Source: Thermoanaerobaculia bacterium (GTDB lineage Bacteria > Acidobacteriota > Thermoanaerobaculia > Multivoradales > JAHEKO01). Taken from it: 5,588 nucleotides of DNA. The stretch is taken from positions 1 to 5,588 of the forward strand of contig JARFQS010000248.1 of assembly GCA_029287645.1 (NCBI GenBank), written 5' to 3'. Numbering within the stretch: the stretch's first letter is position 1; each line of letters starts with the position of its first letter. Positions 1 through 5,588 of this stretch are shown here, piece by piece. Below the pieces are notes generated by a model that was not told the origin of the DNA, did no database searches, and was given only the letters and a program-made list of their open reading frames with translations. The position numbers and the translations under genes are program-made.

Positions 1-15
1 GTGTATAAGAGACAG
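1..15 (+). other. Residual Tn5/Nextera transposase adapter (sequencing artefact)
   Basis: GTGTATAAGAGACAG matches exactly the last 15 bases of the 19-base Tn5 mosaic end used in Nextera tagmentation libraries. It sits at the very first base of the window and breaks off immediately before the coding sequence of the ABC ATPase. It is best read as an untrimmed adapter at a contig end. Genomic sequence starts at about base 16, and these 15 bases should not be translated as part of the neighbouring gene. Confidence 0.95.
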
Positions 16-566
16 ACCTCTCGGCGGGCGCCAGGATCCAATCCCGTGCTCGGCTCGTCCAATAGCAGGAGTCGCGGCCGGTGAAGGAGTGCTTTGGCAA
101 TCTCCACCCTGCGCCGCAGCCCACCCGACAGAGTCTTGACCCGCTCGCTACGGCGGTCTTCGATCGAGAACCTCTCCAGCACGCCCGTGATCCGGCTCGC
201 CAGGTCTGCGCCGCGGAGACCATAGAGATGTCCCTGATGAACCAGGTTCTCGCTGACAGTCAGTTGCTCATCGACACTGGGAGACTGGAAGACCACGCCG
301 AGCTGGGGACGGACGAGCGCAGCATCCTCGACGATGTCCGCATCGAATACCTCGAGCTCTCCTTGATCCGGCCTCAGAAGGGTGGCGAGGATGCGAAAGA
401 GCGTCGTCTTGCCACCCCCGTTCGGACCCAGAAAGCCATAGATCTCTCCGACGGGAACCTCGAAGCTGACGCCGTCGAGAGCCTGTCTCTGGCCATACGA
501 GAATCTCAGACCTCGAGCCGTGACAGCTGTCTGTTGAGAAGGCTCGGACTCGGGAGCTCGGGTCAT
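16..566 (-). CDS. ABC transporter ATP-binding protein, 3' end cut by contig edge
   Basis: Cytoplasmic ATPase subunit of an ABC transporter; about 183 residues are visible. My translation shows the A-loop region (RFSYG, residues 21-25), Walker A GPNGGGKTT (47-55), Q-loop Gln94 (VVFQSP), ABC signature LSGGL (146-150), Walker B LLLLDEP (166-172) and the D-loop STGLDP. The H-loop and C-terminus are missing because the contig ends here. The start is the ATG at 564-566: it is the only start codon after an in-frame stop at 597-599, and it lies 4 bases past the ctaB stop. A GAGG overlapping that stop could serve as a close ribosome site, which points to translational coupling. The sequence style resembles export and NosF-like or drug/lipid export ATPases (family knowledge). 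A role in oxidase or copper/haem maturation is inferred only from the operon position. The partner permease would be expected further along, outside the window. The third glycine in Walker A (usually Ala or Ser) is a tolerated variant. Confidence 0.93.
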
Positions 567-570
567 GTCC

Positions 571-1470
571 TCAGGCGACTCGATCGAGAACCATGATCAG
601 CAAGACTGCTGGCAGATACAGCACCGAGACCAGCAGTACCCGCCGGGCCGCCCCGGTCGAGAACGACAGAGCAAAGGCTACGCACACTGCGAGGAAGAAA
701 CAACCGAGAGCCAGCGTGCCGAGAAAATAGGTCGTACCCGTGAGCCCCAGCACTGTCGGCATCAGGCTCACGGGCAGCAACGCCGCGCCGTACAGCATCA
801 TCTGCCGGGCCGTACTTCGGCCGTCGGGCTCCACGACGGGCAGTACCGGTACGCCGGCCCGCGAGTAGTCCTCTCGACACATCCAGGCGATCGCCAGGAA
901 ATGCGGTAGCTGCCAGAGAAACAGGATCGTGAAGAGCACGATACCGCCCAGATCCAGGCGATCGCTGACCGCCGTCCAGCCCATCAGCGGCGGCAGTGCC
1001 CCAGGGATTGCTCCGACCACAGTCGCCAGGGAGCTGATGCGCTTCAAGGGGGTATATACGAAGATGTAGCCTGCCAGTGCGATCGCGCCCAGAAGCGCCG
1101 TCAGGAGGTTGACTGCCAGGGTCAGCTCGAGGAGCCCTCCGACCGCCAGCCCGACCCCGAAGAGCAAGGCGGCATCGGGGTCCATGCGACCCGTCGGCAG
1201 GGGGCGATTGGCTGTACGCTCCATGAGTGCGTCGAGATCCCGTTCCAGAACATGATTGAGGGCCGCAGATCCCGCCGCCACCAGTCCCGTGCCGAGCAGA
1301 GCGTGAATCGCCAGGCTCAGATCCACGCGGCCACCAGAGCTGAGCAAGACTCCGATTCCCGCCGTCAGGACCACCATCAGGGTGATGCGGGGCTTGGTGA
1401 GCTCCACCAGATCCGCCAGCCGCACTCCCAGCGACACCCGCTTGGACTCGATCACGGCGGGGCTGCTCAC
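571..1470 (-). CDS. ctaB: Protohaem IX farnesyltransferase (haem O synthase)
   Basis: Integral membrane prenyltransferase of the UbiA family that transfers a farnesyl group from farnesyl diphosphate to haem B, giving haem O, the precursor of haem A. The 299-residue length is typical. Seen in the protein: the early TKPRIT motif (25-30); the diphosphate/Mg-binding motif NHVLERDLD (72-80) running into LMERTANRPLPTG (82-94); YTPLKR (139-144); GAIPGALPPLMGW (153-165); and the second Asp-rich region WQLPHFLAIAW..REDY (186-202). About nine hydrophobic segments are evident. The first Asp of the usual NxxxDRDxD is Glu76, a substitution that I believe occurs in other members. Translation starts at a GTG (1468-1470) that overlaps the ctaA stop as GTGA, so the two genes are translationally coupled. 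The downstream ABC ATPase follows after 4 bases. The alternative name cyoE is for the bo3-oxidase homologue; with ctaA next door, ctaB is the better symbol. Confidence 0.96.
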   Translation of the reverse strand: MSSPAVIESKRVSLGVRLADLVELTKPRITLMVVLTAGIGVLLSSGGRVDLSLAIHALLGTGLVAAGSAALNHVLERDLDALMERTANRPLPTGRMDPDAALLFGVGLAVGGLLELTLAVNLLTALLGAIALAGYIFVYTPLKRISSLATVVGAIPGALPPLMGWTAVSDRLDLGGIVLFTILFLWQLPHFLAIAWMCREDYSRAGVPVLPVVEPDGRSTARQMMLYGAALLPVSLMPTVLGLTGTTYFLGTLALGCFFLAVCVAFALSFSTGAARRVLLVSVLYLPAVLLIMVLDRVA

Positions 1471-2462
1471 GACACTGCCTGCTCCAGACGATGGGTTTCG
1501 AACACCTCGACCTCGGGGGCCACTCCTTGCTGCCGAGCCACCCAGTCCAGGCGCCGGGTCATGAGTGTCAACATCATACTGAGGGCCAGCAGCAGGGCAC
1601 CGCCTCCGACATGAAGGGTATTCGGCAGAACCGCCTTGCCTGTCAGGACCACCAGCCCTCCGAGAGTTCCTTGAACCAGGACGAGGAGTGTCAGCAAAGA
1701 GGCGGGAATGACCAGCACCCGCTCCTGGCTCGCGAACCGCAGTACACGGCCAAGAGACCAGAAGATCAAGGTCGCGACCAGAAGAGCGCCCATCCGGTGA
1801 GCAAAGTGAATTCCGATGGCGAAGTCGAGCTTGGGAGGTATGAGACCGCCGAAGGCGAGGGGAAAGTCGGGTATGGCCAGGCCGGCCCCGGTGTGGCGCA
1901 TCACGGCACCCAGCAGGATCTGGACATAGATAGCGATCGTAGTCGCCGTCACCAGAGTGACGATCCTGCTCGCGCTTGTGGCAGGACTCCCGGCACCCTT
2001 CTCAGACACCCAGCGGCGAGAGGTGACGACGGCCAGCACCACCAGTAAGCACAGGAACAGCTGTGCCAGACCGGCGTGACTCACGGAGATCGCAGTCGGC
2101 AGGAAGAAGAGCACCGTGATACCTCCCAGGGCTGCCTGGGCCAGGACTGCGACAAACGCCACAACGGCAACCCCTCTAACCCACTTTCTCGGCTCCCGGC
2201 GAACGATCCAGATCATCAGCCAAAGGGTCAACAACAGCACCGTTCCGGCGATCAAACGGTGCCCATGCTCGGCCCTGACCGTCTCGATCTCCCACCATCT
2301 CGGTGGGTTCAACATGCCATAGGAAAGCGGCCAGTCGGGGACCGACAGTCCCGCTTCCAGACTCTTCACCAGCCCGCCTGCCGTGATCAATAGCACGACG
2401 TACCCGGCCAGAAAGGCGGCGAGGCGATGTACGCCCCGCAGGAACGGTGTCTCTCTCGACAT
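1467..2462 (-). CDS. ctaA: Haem A synthase (CtaA/COX15 family)
   Basis: Eight-helix membrane enzyme that oxidises the C8 methyl group of haem O to a formyl group, producing haem A for aa3-type oxidases. The 331 residues show the internal duplication of the family: AGLSVPDWPLSYG (37-49) is repeated as AGLAIPDFPLAFG (193-205). The four haem-ligand histidines are all in place: H68 (EHGHR), H129 (SVSHAG), H222 (HFAHRMG) and H284 (NTLHVGG). The conserved Glu65 precedes the first. The first extracytoplasmic loop has no cysteine pair, unlike Bacillus subtilis CtaA, so this is a cysteine-free type. The ATG at 2460-2462 has an AAGGAG ribosome site 11 bases upstream (2474-2479). The gene opens a new unit after the terminator at 2562-2596 and overlaps ctaB by 4 bases. 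I saw no convincing sigma-70 promoter in the 100 bases upstream. Confidence 0.97.
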   Translation of the reverse strand: MSRETPFLRGVHRLAAFLAGYVVLLITAGGLVKSLEAGLSVPDWPLSYGMLNPPRWWEIETVRAEHGHRLIAGTVLLLTLWLMIWIVRREPRKWVRGVAVVAFVAVLAQAALGGITVLFFLPTAISVSHAGLAQLFLCLLVVLAVVTSRRWVSEKGAGSPATSASRIVTLVTATTIAIYVQILLGAVMRHTGAGLAIPDFPLAFGGLIPPKLDFAIGIHFAHRMGALLVATLIFWSLGRVLRFASQERVLVIPASLLTLLVLVQGTLGGLVVLTGKAVLPNTLHVGGGALLLALSMMLTLMTRRLDWVARQQGVAPEVEVFETHRLEQAVS

Positions 2463-2473
2463 GGTTGCTCAAT

Positions 2474-2479
2474 CTCCTT
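2474..2479 (-). promoter_or_regulatory. Ribosome binding site of ctaA
   Basis: On the minus strand this reads AAGGAG, 11 bases before the ATG at 2462. The spacing is slightly long but usable, and it supports the chosen ctaA start. Confidence 0.65.
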
Positions 2480-2561
2480 CCAGAAAGGCGAATCTCACTC
2501 GAAACGGCGTCAGTCTATCGCGCCAGCCTGCACAACAGGCCTACTCTTACCTTTCTATTGG

Positions 2562-2596
2562 AGAAAGAAAGCGGGGCAGGACCTGCATGGCCCCGC
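2562..2596 (-). terminator. Rho-independent terminator after the copper-site lipoprotein gene
   Basis: Read on the minus strand, a perfect 7-bp GC stem (GCGGGGC with GCCCCGC; plus-strand arms 2571-2577 and 2590-2596) encloses a 12-base loop and is followed directly by TTTCTTTCT. It lies about 25 bases beyond the stop codon of the lipoprotein gene, in the right orientation to end its transcript. It separates that gene from ctaA, whose promoter should therefore lie between about 2463 and 2561. The T-run is interrupted by cytosines, so some readthrough into ctaA is possible. Confidence 0.8.
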
Positions 2597-2620
2597 CCCG
2601 CGAACGCCAGAGTGACTGAC

Positions 2621-3421
2621 TCAACCAGCGGAGGCCACGGCCCCCGGCGAGAAGTCGAAGCTCACCTGAGCTGTCTCGCCGTCTGCCACGGTGACTTCCA
2701 CGGTCTGCGTCCCGAACTCCTCATGCCAGGCTTCGAGGACGTAGGTTCCAGCCGGCAGGTTCTCGATCCCGAAGCTCCCCTCCTCGCTGGAGACTCCGAA
2801 GAAGGGGTGATCCAGAACCGCCATGAAGGAGCTCATCCAAGGATGCACGTCGCACTTGAACGGCACCATGACCTCGGCCTGATCGAACGAGTGCTCCAAC
2901 TCCATGCCCTGGAAGGGCTGTCCCTGGTTGAACTCCTTGTTAACGCTCGGCATGGCGTGGACGTTGTGCAGGGTCGGGTCGCTGTTGCGGATGACCAGCT
3001 TCTGTCCCACCTGCATCCCGGAGACGTGGGGTTTGTACTGACAGCCGATCTGGTCGAGCGTGTGAGTGGAGCTCGGCGCGGGATAGCTCTTGCCCTCCAA
3101 GCCGGACTTCACGTACACGAAGACATTAGCCAGATTGCCATTGTCGTCCGCTACGACCTTCTCGGTATGGACTTCGCCAGGATGCAACGAGGCACAGACT
3201 GGATCGGCGTCCATGCCGATCGCGGCATCCGGATCACCGTTGACATATTTCGCGTTGCCTGCGATGGCACCACCTCCTGTAACAGCCTGCTGAGGTGCGG
3301 CAGCTGGCGCTGAATCGGCCTGTTGAGTCGGAGCGGCAGCTTCTTCTCCACCACCGCCGCAACCGATCGCCAGGGTGGCGGGTATCAAGGCAATTGCCAT
3401 GAGTATCGAGAGCTTCTTCAT
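2621..3421 (-). CDS. Lipoprotein with cupredoxin-like copper site and carboxypeptidase-regulatory-like C-terminus
   Basis: Exported 266-residue protein. A lipoprotein signal peptide (MKKLSILMA..., hydrophobic core 5-19) ends in the lipobox LAIGC with acylated Cys21. Gly at +2 gives no inner-membrane retention signal. An Ala/Pro/Gln-rich linker follows (26-47). The central part (about 50-205) resembles a cupredoxin: H152/H155 in TLHNVHAMP, then C190-x2-H193-x2-M196 in KCDVHPWM, the spacing of type-1 copper ligands. C76 and C127 could form a disulphide, or C76, H80 and H85 could form a second metal site. The last 60 residues (about 208-257, GSFGIENLPAGTYVLEAWHEE) look like a carboxypeptidase regulatory-like/Cna-B beta-sandwich. 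Start choice: the ATG at 3419-3421 has a perfect AAGGAGG 9 bases upstream. It lies 133 bases after the multihaem cytochrome gene. A role as a small copper electron carrier or copper-handling protein is inferred from the ligands and neighbours. The function of this family is not established to my knowledge. Confidence 0.9.
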   Translation of the reverse strand: MKKLSILMAIALIPATLAIGCGGGGEEAAAPTQQADSAPAAAPQQAVTGGGAIAGNAKYVNGDPDAAIGMDADPVCASLHPGEVHTEKVVADDNGNLANVFVYVKSGLEGKSYPAPSSTHTLDQIGCQYKPHVSGMQVGQKLVIRNSDPTLHNVHAMPSVNKEFNQGQPFQGMELEHSFDQAEVMVPFKCDVHPWMSSFMAVLDHPFFGVSSEEGSFGIENLPAGTYVLEAWHEEFGTQTVEVTVADGETAQVSFDFSPGAVASAG

Positions 3422-3430
3422 TGGTTCGGG

Positions 3431-3437
3431 CCTCCTT
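3431..3437 (-). promoter_or_regulatory. Strong ribosome binding site of the lipoprotein gene
   Basis: AAGGAGG on the minus strand, 9 bases before the ATG at 3421. The near-consensus sequence and ideal spacing fix the start codon and suggest high translation. Confidence 0.85.
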
Positions 3438-3503
3438 GCAATTCGTTTCAGTCCTTCAGGCTGACGCCCCTTGTCTTCGGCACGCCTGCGGCGCGAGCCG
3501 CGG

Positions 3504-3512
3504 ATTATGCCA
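3504..3512 (-). promoter_or_regulatory. Possible extended -10 promoter element for the lipoprotein gene
   Basis: On the minus strand this reads TGGCATAAT, a TGn extension plus CATAAT (five of six matches to TATAAT). It lies about 80 bases upstream of the lipoprotein ATG. No good -35 box is seen 16-18 bases further upstream. It could give the lipoprotein its own transcript in addition to readthrough from the cytochrome gene. This is weak evidence from motif resemblance only. Confidence 0.25.
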
Positions 3513-3554
3513 TGAGTCCGGAGCGTGGACGGTTTCTGCCCGCGGCTTCGGCAG

Positions 3555-5588
3555 CTACTCCTCCAGGTTCCACCAGATGTGGTCCCGCAGTGTCTGCGTC
3601 ACATAGTCTGCGTCGCTCAGATGTGCCTTGAGCTCCTCTTCCGAGCCGAAGTAACGCATCATCCGCTCTTTCTGCTTCTCGAACATCGGCGTGTCGATCG
3701 CCATCGACAGGGGCGAGTTGAAGCCGCCCTCCGGGTTCGGAGGGAAGTTCGCCGGCATTTTCGTACCCGGTATCCAACCTTGCGGATCCAGGATCCAATG
3801 GGGCACCCAGTCGTGTCGGAGCCGCTCCTTCGCCAGCAAGAGAGAGGGTGCGAGGTCTCCGGTACCGACTCCCGCGCCGAGATCCTCCTGCGGGCCTGCC
3901 GGGTGGCACTTGGCGCACTGGAACATGTTGAATGCCACATCGCCGACTGCCAATTCCCGGGACTCGGGCTGCGCCGGATCCGACAGAAACGCCAGACGCT
4001 CTTCGCGCGCTGCGAAATAGCTCACCAGTGCGTTGACCTCGTCGTCACTGAAACCGAAGGTCGGCATGCGGACGGAGAGCCATGGACGCAATCGCACCTC
4101 ACCCGGAGCGTGAAGATAGTCGAAAAGCCAGTCGCTCTTCACCCGGGCGCCCTGCGCCGCCAGATTGGGGGGCAACATCCCCACATCCTCGATGGCGCTC
4201 TTGATGGCGTGCCCATCACCCTCGATCAGGTGACAGCCTTGACAGTTGAAACGGGTGATGAGTCGACGCCCCTCCACCAGGGAGATGCTTCGTGTCGTCT
4301 GGCCGGCGCGGTTGCTCGCTTCGACAGATTCCCTGGTGAATCCCAGCACCATGGTCACCACGGCATCCGCTTCCCGCTCCGACATGCCGAAGTCGGGCAT
4401 CTTGAGAAGCTCGTCGTAATTCTTGACGGCTTCCTTGCCCTCATCCCAGATTCTGGGCTCCAGGAGCTTCTTGCGGATCCAGTCGTGCCGGGTGTGGGGC
4501 ACGTCGTGTACGTGGCCGAAGTCGAACTGATGTAGCGGCTTCGAGCCTTCTTCCGTCAGCTCCACGCCGATCGGCTTGGCGATCTCGAAGCCCGCGAGGT
4601 CGTGGCAACCCCAGCAACCGTACTTCTGGATCGTCTCGAAGCCCAGATAGACATTGCGCTCGTTGGAGGTCATCTGGTCCAGGCTCGCCAGGCTCTGCTC
4701 GATCGTCTGGTTGTTGCGCAGGTATTTCAAGACCATCTCGTCGCGCATCTGCGGGTCGGGCTCGGGAAGCTCCAGGTCTTCGAATGCCGAGTCTTTGCTG
4801 GACATCAGGAAGGCGGTGATATCGGCTGCCTCCTGCTCGGTCAGTCGCAGATCCGGCATTCGCGTGTCGGGAGCATATTTTCTGGGATCTTGGATCCAGG
4901 CATAGAGCCATCCAGCCGAGACCTTGCTGCCGGTGCGAATGAGATTCGGACCGTGGAGGCGATTGATCTGGGGGAAGAAGTCGTCCCGTTTCGCTTCGGC
5001 GTCCATGAGATGGCAACCGGTACAGCCCACCGATTCGAAGAGAGCTTCCCCTTGCTGAGGATCTCCGGGTGGCGGAGGTGGATACTCCGGAACTTCGGAC
5101 TTGTCCCACAAATAGGCCACGGTCGAAACGATCTCCACCTTCTGCCTCTCGAGATTGAGGTCGGAGGTCGTGTTCTCCTGGAAGAAGAAGTGCGGCATCC
5201 AGGTCGTAGGTCGAAACTCGCGCGGCGCGGTGATCCACTCGAACGCCCAGCCAGGGGTGGTCTTGGCCGCCACCTTACTCAGATTCGGTCCCGGTCGGGG
5301 TAGGTGCTGAAATGCCGGATAGTCGATCTTGTGACAGACGAAGCAGCCCATCCTCATGGCCAATTGACGACCGGTGTCCTGCACCTCGGCGCCGGGAGTC
5401 CACACCTCGGCCGAATGACAGGTGAAGCAGCCTGCTTCGGAATACTCGGCCGGATAGATGGGTGTCTCCAGGTACGGCTGTGGCTCCCAGCCCCACTCGT
5501 GCTGCCAACCGGCCCGCTCCTCTTCGTTGGAAGGACTGTGACCGACCCGAGCGAAATCAGTCGATCGGTCGAGCCCCCCATGACAGCC
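3555..5588 (-). CDS. Multihaem c-type cytochrome, 5' end cut by window edge
   Basis: Exported electron-transfer protein; 677 residues are visible and the frame stays open to base 5588, so the N-terminus and signal peptide are missing. Complete CxxCH haem sites on the minus strand are CFTCH (5415-5429), CFVCH (5331-5345), CTGCH (5010-5024), CWGCH (4602-4616), CQGCH (4230-4244) and CAKCH (3903-3917). At the very edge GCHGG (5574-5588) is almost surely the end of a seventh. The last five each head a class-I-like domain ending in a Met-Pro that probably supplies the distal ligand (WMP, RMP, KMP, RMP, KMP). They share a pattern of GPNL, W..(W/Y)(I/L)..P and (T/R)xMP. A five-proline linker (5067-5081) separates the first and second of these domains. 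No membrane helix is visible. A GTG at 5403-5405 could be mistaken for the start but lies after a haem site in the same frame. From family memory, such proteins often accompany Rieske/cytochrome b complexes; here that is inference, since the upstream genes are not visible. The product probably passes electrons toward a terminal oxidase. Confidence 0.93.
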   Translation of the reverse strand, partial: GCHGGLDRSTDFARVGHSPSNEEERAGWQHEWGWEPQPYLETPIYPAEYSEAGCFTCHSAEVWTPGAEVQDTGRQLAMRMGCFVCHKIDYPAFQHLPRPGPNLSKVAAKTTPGWAFEWITAPREFRPTTWMPHFFFQENTTSDLNLERQKVEIVSTVAYLWDKSEVPEYPPPPPGDPQQGEALFESVGCTGCHLMDAEAKRDDFFPQINRLHGPNLIRTGSKVSAGWLYAWIQDPRKYAPDTRMPDLRLTEQEAADITAFLMSSKDSAFEDLELPEPDPQMRDEMVLKYLRNNQTIEQSLASLDQMTSNERNVYLGFETIQKYGCWGCHDLAGFEIAKPIGVELTEEGSKPLHQFDFGHVHDVPHTRHDWIRKKLLEPRIWDEGKEAVKNYDELLKMPDFGMSEREADAVVTMVLGFTRESVEASNRAGQTTRSISLVEGRRLITRFNCQGCHLIEGDGHAIKSAIEDVGMLPPNLAAQGARVKSDWLFDYLHAPGEVRLRPWLSVRMPTFGFSDDEVNALVSYFAAREERLAFLSDPAQPESRELAVGDVAFNMFQCAKCHPAGPQEDLGAGVGTGDLAPSLLLAKERLRHDWVPHWILDPQGWIPGTKMPANFPPNPEGGFNSPLSMAIDTPMFEKQKERMMRYFGSEEELKAHLSDADYVTQTLRDHIWWNLEE

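Noticed and set aside
483..490. CTGTCTCT resembling the reverse complement of the Tn5 mosaic end
   Set aside because: Only 8 bases match and the next base departs from the adapter. It lies within the intact ATPase coding frame, so it is chance.
81..596. Plus-strand open frame of 171 codons
   Set aside because: Antisense to the ABC ATPase with complete Walker A, signature and Walker B motifs on the minus strand.
2447..3313. Plus-strand open frame of 288 codons
   Set aside because: It lies antisense to the lipoprotein gene, whose lipobox, copper motif and ribosome site are convincing. The plus-strand product has no recognisable motif and comes from high-GC codon bias.
3488..3501. Hairpin GCGGC-GCGA-GCCGC as a terminator after the cytochrome gene
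   Set aside because: The stem has only 5 bp and no T-run follows on the minus strand, so it is not a credible intrinsic terminator. The cytochrome and lipoprotein genes may be co-transcribed.
3525..4535. Plus-strand open frame of 336 codons
   Set aside because: Antisense to the multihaem cytochrome across three of its haem motifs. Its translation is rich in His, Arg and Gly without any domain pattern, as expected for a shadow frame.
4602..5303. Plus-strand open frame of 233 codons
   Set aside because: Antisense to the cytochrome gene; no ribosome site or recognisable fold, and the minus-strand CxxCH motifs show which strand is coding.
3555..5405. GTG at 5403-5405 as the true start of the cytochrome
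   Set aside because: The same frame is open to the window edge and encodes a complete CFTCH at 5415-5429 and part of another haem site, so the GTG is an internal valine codon and the gene is 5'-truncated.
5574..5588. Adapter at the right end
   Set aside because: The last bases read as normal coding sequence (GCHGG on the minus strand) and show no mosaic-end match.

Overview
This is a short bacterial contig of high GC content with every supported gene on the minus strand. It reads (right to left) as an aerobic respiration locus. The gene families fit a Gram-negative, non-proteobacterial lineage of the Acidobacteriota, Planctomycetota or Gemmatimonadota kind. That placement is an inference from protein style, namely a multihaem cytochrome with repeated class-I-like domains and a copper-site lipoprotein. 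It is not a proven taxonomic call.

Layout in the direction of transcription: (1) 5588-3555, a 5'-truncated multihaem c-type cytochrome with six complete CxxCH motifs and a seventh cut by the window edge. (2) 3421-2621, a lipoprotein carrying a cupredoxin-like C-x2-H-x2-M copper site and a C-terminal beta-sandwich-like segment. A good intrinsic terminator follows at 2562-2596. (3) 2462-1467, ctaA, haem A synthase. (4) 1470-571, ctaB, haem O synthase, overlapping ctaA by 4 bases. (5) 566-16, an ABC transporter ATPase starting 4 bases after the ctaB stop and cut by the contig end.

CtaB farnesylates haem B to haem O and CtaA oxidises haem O to haem A, the cofactor of aa3-type cytochrome oxidases. 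The coupled ABC ATPase is therefore probably part of the same maturation operon (inference; its permease lies beyond the edge). The upstream cytochrome and copper lipoprotein are plausible exported electron carriers or metal proteins feeding the same chain. The terminator suggests they are a separate transcription unit from ctaA-ctaB-ABC.

The first 15 bases are the end of the Tn5/Nextera mosaic end, so the left end is an untrimmed library adapter and not genomic sequence. No RNA gene, CRISPR array, insertion sequence or non-coding stretch over 300 bases was seen. I found no strong case for a wholly new system. The most interesting parts are the haem and copper proteins and the ABC ATPase coupled to haem A synthesis.
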